Shown: positions 1 through 8,744, counted from the first letter of the stretch. The stretch is 64,000 nt of DNA from an uncultured Duncaniella sp. (GCA_910586305.1 CAJUGS010000003.1:1-64000); one strand, 5' to 3'. Numbers and translations are program-made. The notes: generated by a model from the sequence alone, not told the origin.

Positions 1-37
1 ATCTTCCGTCTATGCAACATCTACGCTTAAACACAGC

Positions 38-71
38 TTTTTTACCATGCGCCCTTTTTTACCATGCGCCC
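38..71. repeat. 17-bp perfect tandem duplication
   Basis: The unit TTTTTTACCATGCGCCC occurs at 38-54 and again directly at 55-71. It lies beyond the terminator of the tRNA gene and in no gene I can support. It may be a slippage duplication at the T-run. No function is assigned. Confidence 0.75.
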
Positions 72-107
72 TGAAGACGCTGTTGGTGGCTTTATATGTG
101 TGGATAT

Positions 108-141
108 AATAAAAAAGAGATTGCAAAAATTGCAATCTCTT
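108..141 (-). terminator. Intrinsic terminator of the tRNA-Met gene
   Basis: An 11-bp perfect inverted repeat (AAGAGATTGCA at 115-125 and its complement at 131-141) has a 5-base loop. On the minus strand it is followed by a run of T (complement of the A-run at 109-116). It begins 3 bases after the tRNA 3' end. Confidence 0.85.
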
Positions 142-144
142 CTG

Positions 145-218
145 TGGTCCTTCAAGGGCTTGAACCTTGGACTCCCTGATTATGAGTCAGGTGCTCTAAC
201 CAACTGAGCTAAAGGACC
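145..218 (-). tRNA. tRNA-Met (anticodon CAT)
   Basis: The minus strand folds into a standard 74-nt cloverleaf: acceptor stem GGTCCTT/AAGGACC, D arm GCTC-AGTTGGTTA-GAGC, anticodon stem CCTGA/TCAGG around loop CTCATAA, five-base variable loop, and T arm CAAGG-TTCAAGC-CCTTG. Discriminator base is A. The CCA end is not encoded: the genome continues CAG, so RNase Z trimming and CCA addition are expected. Anticodon CAT could also belong to a lysidine-modified tRNA-Ile2; elongator Met is my preferred reading, but sequence alone does not separate the two with certainty. It lies downstream of batE with its own promoter. Confidence 0.93.
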
Positions 219-258
219 TAACGAGCCTTTATAAAGCGTTGTCGTTATTTTTACAGTG

Positions 259-289
259 CAAAGGTAGTAACTTATTTTCTGACTTGCAA
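259..289 (-). promoter_or_regulatory. Promoter of the tRNA-Met gene
   Basis: On the minus strand TTG (287-289) is followed after 20 bases by TACCTTTG (259-266), matching the Bacteroidetes TTG-N19-21-TAnnTTTG form. The predicted start is about 37 bases before the tRNA. A second TAnnTTTG match overlaps the -33 element (287-294). Confidence 0.7.
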
Positions 290-327
290 ATTTAAGACGG
301 AAAAAATGCGCTCATTTTTGCATTTTG

Positions 328-1110
328 TTAGATTTTCTCCACATCCATGGCGTTTATCCATGCTCGGTGGGTATTGTCGACCTGCACATCATACCAGACT
401 GACTGTACTGAGTCGGTGGTGCTTTTCACTGAATCGAGGATGCTGACACGTGTGCCCTCATGGAGAAGCATTGCTTCTTGTGAGCGGTCACGCGGTGTTC
501 GTGGGGCCGTGCTGAGTATTGTTGATGGCGCTGTGACAATTGCTGCGTCATCGGAGATAGCATTGGCCGCCGAGCGTATGGCAAAGAAGATGGAGACGGC
601 ACAGAGTATGAATGTGACTATGCCGCCGAAAAATCCGATTTTTCTCAGACCAATTGCTCCGGCAAACAGATAGGTTAGCACTCCGGCTACGGTCAGCAGA
701 AATGTGCCGAAAGCAATCCAGGCCCAGGTGTCTGATTTCATTGCAGATGCAGTAGCATCGAGCGAATTGCCGAGAAATGTTCCACGTTCACCGGGACGGT
801 CGGTGATACGTGCATTGACAAATGCGAGATTGTCGCGTGTATCTTGATCGGTAGGGTCAAGTCGCAGTGATCTCTCATAGGCAAGTATGGACTTTCCAAG
901 CTCTCCCATGCGGTAGTAGCTGTTGCCGAGGTTGTAGTATAGCTTCGACGAAGGTCCTTCTTCACTGATCGCCTTAAGATACAGCTCGGCCGCGCGATTG
1001 TATTCATCGGCCATATAGGCAGAGTCAGCTGTGGCGATGACTTGAGACTCAGCCTTTATGGTGAGGCATAGCAGATTGAGCAGGAAGACTATGAGTGATA
1101 TGCGTTTCAT
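328..1110 (-). CDS. batE: BatE: TPR and SH3-like membrane protein of the Bat operon
   Basis: 260-residue envelope protein. An N-terminal signal peptide (about residues 1-20) is followed by two TPR units (about 27-100; LYYNLGNSYYRMGELGKSI is typical). Two membrane segments lie near 128-150 and 158-178, and a C-terminal SH3-like domain near 190-260. This order is that of BatE, last gene of the Bacteroides aerotolerance (Bat) operon; its biochemical role is not established. The ATG overlaps the batD stop by four bases (ATGA), implying translational coupling. The next gene downstream is a tRNA with its own promoter. The family call is confident; any link to oxygen tolerance here is inferred from the B. 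fragilis operon. Confidence 0.9.
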   Translation of the reverse strand: MKRISLIVFLLNLLCLTIKAESQVIATADSAYMADEYNRAAELYLKAISEEGPSSKLYYNLGNSYYRMGELGKSILAYERSLRLDPTDQDTRDNLAFVNARITDRPGERGTFLGNSLDATASAMKSDTWAWIAFGTFLLTVAGVLTYLFAGAIGLRKIGFFGGIVTFILCAVSIFFAIRSAANAISDDAAIVTAPSTILSTAPRTPRDRSQEAMLLHEGTRVSILDSVKSTTDSVQSVWYDVQVDNTHRAWINAMDVEKI

Positions 1111-2915
1111 TTTCCGGAATTTCTTTCAAGATTATTTATTGCATTTGCTCCACGGCTGTATACCTCGTCCATTCTTGAGGAACTGTCGGGGGTGTAACGG
1201 GCCATTTCGCAATCGTCGAGCACGCTCACCAGTTCGTCAATGACCGAAGTGCTGTAACCCTTGTGCTCGAGGGTCGAAGCAATGTTTTCGCGTGACAACT
1301 GTGACACAGGTATGTTGAGTTTGTCGGATAGGTATCCCCAGATTGCCCTCAACATTTCTTCATAGAAATGGTCTGCGTCAGAAGCACGCAGATACTTTTC
1401 GGCAGCTTTGAGGCGTTTACGGGCTACTTTGCTGGCCTTTGCTGTTCGTCGTCCCACAATGTCAGCATTTCGTTGTGCATTCTTCCGGTTGATGAAGATG
1501 AGTGCTCCTGCAGCACTTGTCACAAGAATATAGAGAATCCAATAATACGTCTTGGTGATCACAGGGGTATGGTCAAACGACGGATTCTTATCTCCGAGAT
1601 AAATGTGGCGTATGTCAGAGTTTTTATTCTCGATGTCTTTCTGGTCGGCGGTAGATACGGGGGTGGACAGACCTTTAGAGACCTTGATGGGATAGGACTT
1701 TGTGGTGAGGGTCTGATATGATTTTGTTGTCGGGTCAAAATATACAAACTTGTCGGCTCCGATTGTGAAATCACCCACGCTCTGCGGCACAAATGTGTAT
1801 TCGATTTCCATTGTTCCGCTCACTTCATTGCCGTTTACACTTGTCTGGATATCGCTTTTTGGAGTGTACTGTTCGAATTCGGATGGGAAGTCGATTTGTG
1901 GTTCTTTGAGATATTTGATATTGCCGGTACCCTTGATTGTATATATCAGAGTGGCGGGATCATTTGTGCGGAATGTGTTTCCCACGAGGCGTGAGTCAAT
2001 GCTGAAACGTCCTACAGCTCCGTTGAATCCATCGGGACGGGGGGAGGGTAGGGGCATGATGTCGATTGAACCGGTGTTTGAGCTAACTTTGATCTTTGAC
2101 TCTCTGGGTTGGCGAACTTGGAACATTCCCATATTTACGTTGTCATACTGGATGACGGAGATGTCGTAGTTGCCCGAGTTTATTGTGAGTTTTCCGCTTT
2201 TCTGAGGGAATATTATGCATCGTTTGAGTATCGCGGTCATATAGTCCTGCCCGCGATAGTTCTCCACTTCGTTTAGAGCCGGCTGTACGTCAAGATCCTG
2301 TATTAGGAAACCGTCAAAGGATGGCTGTCTTGTCGGCAGGAACGATGAGATGGAGTATTTGGTATAAAGTTTTATGGTACATCCGATAGCTTCCTGCTCG
2401 TAGGCAGAGGATTTGGAGAGGATAATGCGGACAAAAACATCATCGGCATTTACTTTTCGCCCTGCAGCCTGTGTGTCAGGGTCGTCTACAGCTACTGGCC
2501 TTTGCGATGCTGGCTTGTCTTTGTCGGCTCGTGGATGTATGGTGAACTCAGTGGCTTTGGTAGACCGTTTTTTACCATCGGCCATGATGGTTGCCGATGG
2601 AATTGTGAAATGACCTGCTTTGTCGGCGCGGTAATAGTAGGTGTATTCTACTGCTGACGACGACTCGGCGCGTCCGTTGACCACCGAATAGCTCTGTGAC
2701 GTGGAAGTGCTTGGACCATATAGGAGTGAGCACCCGTCGATAGGTGCGACACGAAGGTCCGAGCCCGAGGCATTTGTGAGACGGAAAGTCACCGGGAAAC
2801 GGTCGCCCTCGTATACTCTTCCGGGTGTTTTGACGGAAAATGTCACCTCGGCTCCTCTCGCGCCTGCCGACACGAGAATGATGAAAAGGAGTAGTATGAG
2901 TGAATTCTTTTTCAT
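1107..2915 (-). CDS. batD: BatD: large periplasmic Bat-operon protein
   Basis: 602 residues. It has a signal peptide (about 1-21, ending in ...SAGARG), a long extracytoplasmic beta-rich region typical of the BatD 'oxygen tolerance' family (about 25-440), and one membrane helix near 460-480 (YYWILYILVTSAAGALIF). A basic cytoplasmic tail of about 120 residues follows. The tail resembles the C-terminal helical part of the membrane protein at 5799-6806, with a DHFYEEMLRAIWGYLSDKLN segment comparable to its EKEFYTRLTDILRIYLN segment. BatD is thought to act with the VWA proteins BatA and BatB and the MoxR ATPase in an envelope complex; the mechanism is unknown. It starts 11 bases after batC and overlaps batE by 4 bases. 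Confidence 0.92.
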   Translation of the reverse strand: MKKNSLILLLFIILVSAGARGAEVTFSVKTPGRVYEGDRFPVTFRLTNASGSDLRVAPIDGCSLLYGPSTSTSQSYSVVNGRAESSSAVEYTYYYRADKAGHFTIPSATIMADGKKRSTKATEFTIHPRADKDKPASQRPVAVDDPDTQAAGRKVNADDVFVRIILSKSSAYEQEAIGCTIKLYTKYSISSFLPTRQPSFDGFLIQDLDVQPALNEVENYRGQDYMTAILKRCIIFPQKSGKLTINSGNYDISVIQYDNVNMGMFQVRQPRESKIKVSSNTGSIDIMPLPSPRPDGFNGAVGRFSIDSRLVGNTFRTNDPATLIYTIKGTGNIKYLKEPQIDFPSEFEQYTPKSDIQTSVNGNEVSGTMEIEYTFVPQSVGDFTIGADKFVYFDPTTKSYQTLTTKSYPIKVSKGLSTPVSTADQKDIENKNSDIRHIYLGDKNPSFDHTPVITKTYYWILYILVTSAAGALIFINRKNAQRNADIVGRRTAKASKVARKRLKAAEKYLRASDADHFYEEMLRAIWGYLSDKLNIPVSQLSRENIASTLEHKGYSTSVIDELVSVLDDCEMARYTPDSSSRMDEVYSRGANAINNLERNSGK

Positions 2916-2926
2916 TTTCAGGTTTG

Positions 2927-3730
2927 TTACCAGGGGTTCACAACAGTCCTGCGCGATGGTGCGCCGTTCTTTTTCCTCTCTGCCTCCACACGCTGGCGGG
3001 TGGCGTTTTCTTCGTTTTCCATCGCCTTAAGTATCTTCTCGGCATTTTCGGGACTTATGCCGCCCTGTTGTTGCTGAGGCTGCTGGGGCTTTTGATCCTG
3101 CTTGTCGGGTTGCTGCTGGTCTTTGTTTTGATTCTGATCTTTGTTCTGGTCCTTATTCTGGTCCTGGTCCTTGTTTTGATCCTTGTTCTGATCTTTATCT
3201 TGCTGCTGGTCCTTATTCTGCTGCTGGTCTTTGTTTTGATCCTGGTTCTGATCCTGGTTCTGTTGCTCTTCGAGCTTTTTCTGAGCCAGGCGCAGGTTCT
3301 CTCGGGCCTTGTCATTGTCCGGATTGCGACGGAGTGCATTCTTATACAGGTCTATGCTCTTCGCATAGTCCTTCGAATTGAATGCGATGTTTCCAAGGTT
3401 GTAGAATGAGTTTTCAGCGATAGAGATGTTCTCGGCGTTTTTCGCAAGATTGGATAATATCGTGGTCGCTTCCTTTTCGGATTCGCCCGAGGCCGAACCT
3501 TGACGCAACAGTGAGGCTGCGAGATTGAACATTGCAACCTCGTTCATGGCGTTTTCCTGCAAGGCTTTGCGATAGGCAACTTCCGCGTCGGCATAGCGCT
3601 CCTGGCGGTAGAGCTTATTGCCCTCCACTATGTAATTGCGTTCGTGGCGGCTTGAATTATCCTTGTCGTTTCCGGCAGCTGCAGGTAGCGAGATGATGGC
3701 TGCGATTGCCAGTATGATGAGTCTGTTCAT
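2927..3730 (-). CDS. batC: BatC: periplasmic TPR protein with Q/N/K/D tract
   Basis: 267 residues from the chosen start. The open frame extends to 3781, but the internal ATG at 3730 begins a clean signal peptide (MNRLIILAIAAIISLPAAAG) and forms an ATGA overlap with the batB stop, so it is taken as the start. Two TPR regions (about 31-68 and 104-152) are followed by a tract of almost only Q, N, K and D (about 156-222), then a basic C-terminus ending NPW. TPR proteins of this operon are scaffolds for the VWA partners. The low-complexity tract is probably an extended linker. Confidence is high for family, moderate for the start. Confidence 0.9.
   Translation of the reverse strand: MNRLIILAIAAIISLPAAAGNDKDNSSRHERNYIVEGNKLYRQERYADAEVAYRKALQENAMNEVAMFNLAASLLRQGSASGESEKEATTILSNLAKNAENISIAENSFYNLGNIAFNSKDYAKSIDLYKNALRRNPDNDKARENLRLAQKKLEEQQNQDQNQDQNKDQQQNKDQQQDKDQNKDQNKDQDQNKDQNKDQNQNKDQQQPDKQDQKPQQPQQQQGGISPENAEKILKAMENEENATRQRVEAERKKNGAPSRRTVVNPW
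3065..3265 (-). repeat. Imperfect short tandem repeats encoding the BatC Q/N/K/D tract
   Basis: On the coding strand the region is built from CAG/CAA, GAT/GAC, AAC/AAT and AAG codons in QNKD, QDQNKD and QQQ units. It is strongly purine-rich on the coding strand. This also leaves long open frames in other phases and on the opposite strand, which I regard as shadows. Such repeats are prone to in-frame length changes. Confidence 0.85.
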
Positions 3731-4794
3731 TTTTTGCCTCCTTCCTCTTCTTTTGAAAAGAAACGATACTTTTTGAGCCATGATATCTTGCGTGTTACTG
3801 TTATGGTGTCAATCACCAGCAGTAGCAGGGCTATCCATGCGAATATCGGGAACTGTTCACTCTGCGGAGAGAAAGTCTTGCGTGAGAATTCTCCCTGTTC
3901 GAGCTCGTCCATTTTTGTATCGATGTCGCTCACAGCCGATGAAGTGGCTCCGTTGACATATATTCCCTTTCCGGCCTTGGCAATTTCCATTGCTGTGCTT
4001 TCGTCGAGCTTGGTGAGCACTTCCTCGCCGGTCATGGGATTAATCATATAGCTGTTGCGTCCCACCGGTATTCTCACTCCTCTACCTGAACCGAGGCCGA
4101 CCACATCGACCTGTATGCCTGCGTTGGCAGCACGCTTGGCTTCGTCAACAGCATTGTCTTCGAAATTCTCTCCGTCGGTTATTACAATGATGGCTTTGCC
4201 CATCTTGTCATCAGGAGTAAAGGAGTTCATGGCCATGTCAATGGCGGCTCCAATGGCAGTACCCTGGGTGGGCACCATGCCTGTGGAGATGTTGTTGAGG
4301 AACATTTTTGCCGAAATATAGTCGGAGGTAATCGGGAGCTGTGTATACGCATCACCGGCAAATACGATAAGGCCGACCTTGTCGTTTTGCATCTTATCAA
4401 TCATTTTTTCGAGGATGAACTTGGCTCGTTGCAGACGACTCACTCCGGCCTCGTCATCGGTAGAGGACGCAAGCATGGAGTTGGATACGTCGAGGCATAT
4501 CATCACTTCAATGCCACGGCGGGTCTCCGTCTCAGCTGAGTCTTCGTCAATACCGCCGGTGGCTCGCGGACGGGCGAGCATAAGCACAAGTGTGGCTATG
4601 ACGAAAAGGGCAAGCGTAATCTTTACCCATGGCATATAGCGTGACACTTCGGGCATCAGCGGTGCGAGTGTCTCGGGGTTTCCGAAACGGCGCAGCTTTC
4701 TCATCCGGGAGATACGCGCCCAGATGAAAAGCCCCAGTGCTGCCGGGATTAGCAGCAGGAGATATAGCAGATGAGGGTATGCGAAGGTAATCAT
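3727..4794 (-). CDS. batB: BatB: VWA-domain membrane protein
   Basis: 355 residues. Two N-terminal membrane helices (about 8-26 and 56-75) precede a von Willebrand factor A domain (about 90-290) with an intact metal-ion site: DVSNS, a Thr in GTAIG, and the TDGEN loop. A C-terminal helix lies near 318-335. This is the architecture of the paired BatA/BatB proteins, which present the VWA domain between membrane anchors. The gene is 11 bases after batA and overlaps batC by ATGA. Assignment as B rather than A rests on order (A, B, C, D, E) and on the immediate link to batC. Confidence 0.92.
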   Translation of the reverse strand: MITFAYPHLLYLLLLIPAALGLFIWARISRMRKLRRFGNPETLAPLMPEVSRYMPWVKITLALFVIATLVLMLARPRATGGIDEDSAETETRRGIEVMICLDVSNSMLASSTDDEAGVSRLQRAKFILEKMIDKMQNDKVGLIVFAGDAYTQLPITSDYISAKMFLNNISTGMVPTQGTAIGAAIDMAMNSFTPDDKMGKAIIVITDGENFEDNAVDEAKRAANAGIQVDVVGLGSGRGVRIPVGRNSYMINPMTGEEVLTKLDESTAMEIAKAGKGIYVNGATSSAVSDIDTKMDELEQGEFSRKTFSPQSEQFPIFAWIALLLLVIDTITVTRKISWLKKYRFFSKEEEGGKK

Positions 4795-4805
4795 AACTTT
4801 TCAGC

Positions 4806-5792
4806 TTAAGGGGTAGAGCGGAGCAGAGTGTAGCGCAGTATCACAATGGTTCCGAACAGAGCGAGCGCGGCGATGGCCCAAGGCATATAGTCGTCCTCTG
4901 TCGACGTGAAGTTGCGCAGGTCCATCTTGGTCTTTTCAAGACGGTCTATTTCTGAGAATATCTCTTTCAGCACATTGTTGCCTGTAGCGCGGAAATATTT
5001 ACCGCCGGTAGACTCGGCTATATTGCGAAGGGTGGCCTCGTCAATCACCACGGGAAGATTGACGTATTCGATGCGGCCAAACATATTTTCCTGCGGATAG
5101 GGGGCTGTACCGTTGGTTCCGATACCGATTGTGTAGACTTTGATGCCGTGTTGCTTGGCTATTTCGGCAGCGGTCAAAGGCGCTACATTGCCGGTGTTGT
5201 TGGAGCCGTCAGTGAGCAGGATAATGCTTTTCGACTTGGCTTTGCCATCCTTGATGCGGTTGATGGATGTCGCAAGTCCGTCTCCGATCGCGGTACCGTC
5301 CTGCAACATACCCATCTTTATGTCGTTGATATAGTTGGCCACCATGGAACGGTCGGTGGTCATTGGCAGTGACGTGAAACTCTCGGCTGCAAATATCACG
5401 AGGCCAATGTTGTCGCCTTCTCTGCCTGCTACGAATTTTGATGCTACTTCCTTTGCAGCCTCGAAACGGTCTGGTTTAAAGTCTCGGGCAAGCATCGAGG
5501 TGGAAATGTCAAGAGCAAGGACTATATCTGTGCCTTCAACAGACGATGTGTTCCATGAGTCGCGTGTCTGAGGACGGGCGAGAATCACGATGACACAGGC
5601 CAGAACACACATCTGGAGCAGGAACAGCAGGTGACGCAGCCACGCACGAAACGGACGTCCGAGCTTGGCAAAAGGCACTGTCGTCGACATCTCCATAGCG
5701 GGATGCAGTGAGCGGTGCTTCCAGATGTACCATGCTGTGAGTGGCACAATGAGAAGCAAAAGCCATAGATATTGCGGATGAGCCAGCTGCAT
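4806..5792 (-). CDS. batA: BatA: VWA-domain membrane protein
   Basis: 328 residues. Membrane helices lie near 8-24 and 54-74, followed by a VWA domain with an intact metal site (DISTS, GTAIGDG, LTDGSNN) and a terminal helix near 305-322. It is the first of two VWA genes in the Bat operon; the paralogue batB follows after 11 bases. In related systems MoxR-family ATPases act on VWA partners, and the moxR gene lies upstream in the same operon. The start MQLAHPQYLW begins directly before the first helix, as in family members. Confidence 0.92.
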   Translation of the reverse strand: MQLAHPQYLWLLLLIVPLTAWYIWKHRSLHPAMEMSTTVPFAKLGRPFRAWLRHLLFLLQMCVLACVIVILARPQTRDSWNTSSVEGTDIVLALDISTSMLARDFKPDRFEAAKEVASKFVAGREGDNIGLVIFAAESFTSLPMTTDRSMVANYINDIKMGMLQDGTAIGDGLATSINRIKDGKAKSKSIILLTDGSNNTGNVAPLTAAEIAKQHGIKVYTIGIGTNGTAPYPQENMFGRIEYVNLPVVIDEATLRNIAESTGGKYFRATGNNVLKEIFSEIDRLEKTKMDLRNFTSTEDDYMPWAIAALALFGTIVILRYTLLRSTP

Positions 5793-5798
5793 AGAGGG

Positions 5799-6806
5799 TT
5801 ATTTGTTGGTTTTCTTTTCGGTTTCTGAATTAGTTGCCTCGTCACCTTCCTCTTTGTCCGGTACAGGTGCAGGTTTGGTGTCTTCGACAAACTGTATGGC
5901 TGCGTTGAACGCACGTGTATTGTCGTCGGGAAGCGGACGCATCTTGGCGAATTTTACGAAATCGGCCATTTCCAGCACGGCATCCATATTGCGTCTGGTC
6001 ATACGGGTTTCTTCGTTAGACTGCAGAGAATGACGAATCTGAGTAGAGGTCATCTCCATGGCGTTTATGCCGAATCGTCCGTTAAGATAAATACGGAGAA
6101 TGTCCGTGAGACGTGTGTAGAATTCCTTTTCGCGTCCCTGTTCGCATAGTTTGTCGGAGCGCAGACGGTTGAGGGAATCCATGGCCTTTTCATATGGCGG
6201 GACAGGTTTCTCTTTGACTTTTTCTTCGGGGGACTTTTTGCCGAGCATACGGGATATTACAAAGTATGCCACCACTCCTGCCGCGATGAGTGCGAGAATC
6301 CATAGACCGTAATCGGCAAGAAAATCGGGAAGGTAGTCGACTATATGTCGGTTTACATCGACAACATCGGAATAGTCGTGTATTGTGACCATTGAATCGA
6401 CCATTGCCGGAACGACTTTAAGTACAAGCCGGTTGGACAGTACAGTATCGCTGCCTTGTACGTATTTCAAGGGGTTTAGACGGTAGGTGCCTGAGTCGAA
6501 CGACTGTAGCAATATGTCCTGTTTTATTTCTCTGCGTCCACTTCCTATGACAGAGGTGTCGGCCGGAAGGACTTTGAGTATTTCCACTTTGCCACAAATA
6601 GAGTCGGCTGGGATGAGCAGTGTTCCCTTGGAGTCCTCGTTGTCTACAAGCTCGATGTGTAGTGTGGTGGCTTTTCCCATGAGGAGAAAAGCGGAATCCA
6701 GACTCACTTTGAGCGAAGCCGGGTTAGTGGCTGACGATGCGAATGGACTCGTCGTGAAGAGGAGTGTCAGCAGTAACAGAATATGTCGGAATCTCGTCAT
6801 TTTCAC
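5799..6806 (-). CDS. Bat-operon membrane protein of unnamed family (DUF4381-like tail)
   Basis: 335 residues. It has a signal peptide (about 1-26), a beta-rich extracytoplasmic region (27-165), one membrane helix near 169-187 (GLWILALIAAGVVAYFVI), and a cytoplasmic part with the segment FYTRLTDILRIYLNGRFGI (about 227-245). That segment resembles the DUF4381 proteins that lie beside VWA/MoxR genes in other bacteria. The C-terminus is charged and repetitive (DKEEGDEATNSETEKKTNK). It lies 24 bases after the DUF58 gene and 6 bases before batA. I infer that it is a membrane partner of the VWA complex. Confidence 0.8.
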   Translation of the reverse strand: MKMTRFRHILLLLTLLFTTSPFASSATNPASLKVSLDSAFLLMGKATTLHIELVDNEDSKGTLLIPADSICGKVEILKVLPADTSVIGSGRREIKQDILLQSFDSGTYRLNPLKYVQGSDTVLSNRLVLKVVPAMVDSMVTIHDYSDVVDVNRHIVDYLPDFLADYGLWILALIAAGVVAYFVISRMLGKKSPEEKVKEKPVPPYEKAMDSLNRLRSDKLCEQGREKEFYTRLTDILRIYLNGRFGINAMEMTSTQIRHSLQSNEETRMTRRNMDAVLEMADFVKFAKMRPLPDDNTRAFNAAIQFVEDTKPAPVPDKEEGDEATNSETEKKTNK

Positions 6807-6830
6807 ATAGAATTAAGTTGTCCTTGCCGG

Positions 6831-7706
6831 TCAGCGTGTGCCTCGACCTTGAAGCAGAGTCATCAATGCTCGAGAGAAGTCTTCGTCGGTAGCGATCGAT
6901 GTGTGGTCGATACGCAGGCGACGGAGGTTGTCCATCAACATTTGCTGGCGTTCATACCACCATTTTCCGTATATGCGTCGGGTGTTTTTCGAAGATGTGT
7001 CAATCCATCTTGTAGCTCCGGTCTCGAGGTCCTGCACACGCATCAGGCCGATATCCGGCAGAGATGTATCTCGTTTGTCGTAGACCTGTATTGCCATGAT
7101 GTCGTGCTTGTTTGTGGCAAGCGACAACTGCTTGTAATAGTCGTGTGAGTCGATGAAGTCGGAGATGACAAATGTGGTGCAACGTTTCTTCAAAGCATCC
7201 GTGAAGTAGCGAAGTGCCACTCCGATGTCAGTTCCGGGACTTTCCGGCGTGAAGTCAAGGAGTTCGCGTATGATGAGAAGTATGTGTTTCTTTCCCTTCT
7301 TTGGTGGAATGAACTTCTCGATTTTGTCGGAGAAGAATATCACACCGATTTTGTCATTGTTGGTAATAGCCGAGTAAGCTAAAGTTGCTGCTATTTCGGC
7401 TATCATCTCGCGTTTCTCCTCTCCGACAGCGCCAAACAGGCGACTTCTCGACACATCTATGAGGAGCATCACCGTGAGTTCTCGTTCTTCCTCGTACACC
7501 TTGATATACGGGCGGTTGTGGCGAGCGGTGACGTTCCAGTCAATGTCGCGCACATCGTCGCCATACTGGTACTCCCTGACCTCGGCAAAGGTCATGCCAC
7601 GCCCCTTGAAGGCCGTGTGATACTCTCCCGCGAAGATGTTCTGGGAGAGACCTCTGGTCTTGATGTCGATTTTGCGTACTTTCTTAAGGAGTTCGTTGGC
7701 TTCCAT
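6831..7706 (-). CDS. DUF58-domain protein of the Bat operon
   Basis: 291 residues, soluble, no signal peptide. The DUF58 signature REYQYGDDVRDIDWNVTAR is at 44-62. A VWA-like fold follows with DVSRS at 84-88, the metal-site form DxSxS. DUF58 genes almost always sit beside moxR-type ATPases and VWA proteins, as here. The protein is presumed to be a cytoplasmic partner of the ATPase. It is 42 bases after moxR. Confidence 0.92.
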   Translation of the reverse strand: MEANELLKKVRKIDIKTRGLSQNIFAGEYHTAFKGRGMTFAEVREYQYGDDVRDIDWNVTARHNRPYIKVYEEERELTVMLLIDVSRSRLFGAVGEEKREMIAEIAATLAYSAITNNDKIGVIFFSDKIEKFIPPKKGKKHILLIIRELLDFTPESPGTDIGVALRYFTDALKKRCTTFVISDFIDSHDYYKQLSLATNKHDIMAIQVYDKRDTSLPDIGLMRVQDLETGATRWIDTSSKNTRRIYGKWWYERQQMLMDNLRRLRIDHTSIATDEDFSRALMTLLQGRGTR

Positions 7707-7748
7707 ATTCGGGTGTTAAGATTCTGGTGTTATGCTACAAGGGGTTGA

Positions 7749-8744
7749 TTAGGGCACTTCTACCTTGTCGAGAATCTCGGAGATAATCTGGTCTGTAGTG
7801 ATGTTGTTGGCCTCGGCCTCGTAGGTGAGTCCGATACGGTGGCGGAGTACGTCGTGGCACACGGCGCGTACATCTTCAGGAATCACGTAGCCGCGACCTC
7901 TGAGGAATGCATATGCTCTCGATGCTCTTGCCAGGCCGATGGAGGCACGCGGAGATGCGCCGAAGCTTATCATGCTTGCCAGTTCCTTAAGTCCGAATTC
8001 TGCCGGAGTACGTGTGGCAAACACGATGTCTACGATGTAGCGTTCGATTTTTTCGTCGAGGTATATTTTTTCTACAATCTTCTGCACCTCGGTTACTTCC
8101 TCCGGGCGGAGGAGCGGGCGTATGTCAGAACGGTTGCCCATGATGTTCTGACGGATGATAATCTTTTCCTCTTCCTTTGTAGGATAGCCTATTACGACCT
8201 TGAGAAGGAAACGGTCCACCTGTGCCTCGGGGAGGGGATATGTACCTTCCTGCTCAATGGGGTTCTGGGTAGCCATTACAAGGAATGGTTCGTCAAGCTG
8301 GAATGTGTCATCGCCGATGGTTACCTGGCGTTCCTGCATCGCCTCAAGCAGCGCACTCTGCACCTTGGCCGGTGCACGGTTGATTTCGTCGGCAAGAACG
8401 AAGTTGGCGAATATGGGGCCCTTCTTTATCTGGAATTGCTCTTTCTGGATAGAGTAGATCATTGTACCTGTCACGTCGGCCGGAAGGAGGTCGGGAGTAA
8501 ACTGGATACGGCTGTATTTGGCATCGATAATCTGCGCGAGGGTTTTGATGGCGAGAGTCTTTGCCAGGCCTGGTACACCTTCGAGAAGAACGTGGCCGTT
8601 GCTGAGAAGAGCGATGAGCAGCGAGTCGACGAGGTGTTTCTGTCCCACGATACGCTGATCCATCCCTTTGGTGACGAGGTTTATAAAGTCGCTCTTGCCT
8701 GCTACGAGGTCATTGAGTTCTCTGATATTTACCGATTCGCTCAT
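7749..8744 (-). CDS. moxR: MoxR-family AAA+ ATPase (first gene of the Bat operon)
   Basis: 331 residues. Walker A GVPGLAKT is at 56-63, Walker B LADEIN follows, and sensor 1 is in MATQNPIEQEGTYPLPEAQ. The C-terminal lid carries the usual SFGASPRA motif. The family acts as chaperone-like ATPases that remodel or load metals into VWA-domain partners; here BatA, BatB and the DUF58 protein are the likely partners. A -7 element at 8797-8804 lies about 50 bases upstream of the ATG and is the only promoter-like signal for the eight-gene unit. Confidence 0.95.
   Translation of the reverse strand: MSESVNIRELNDLVAGKSDFINLVTKGMDQRIVGQKHLVDSLLIALLSNGHVLLEGVPGLAKTLAIKTLAQIIDAKYSRIQFTPDLLPADVTGTMIYSIQKEQFQIKKGPIFANFVLADEINRAPAKVQSALLEAMQERQVTIGDDTFQLDEPFLVMATQNPIEQEGTYPLPEAQVDRFLLKVVIGYPTKEEEKIIIRQNIMGNRSDIRPLLRPEEVTEVQKIVEKIYLDEKIERYIVDIVFATRTPAEFGLKELASMISFGASPRASIGLARASRAYAFLRGRGYVIPEDVRAVCHDVLRHRIGLTYEAEANNITTDQIISEILDKVEVP

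Noticed and set aside
2900..3409. Plus-strand open frame of 169 codons, almost all Leu/Val/Ile/Phe, opposite batC
   Set aside because: It is the complement of the CAG/GAY/AAY/AAR repeats of batC, with no start context or promoter; the hydrophobic reading is a by-product.
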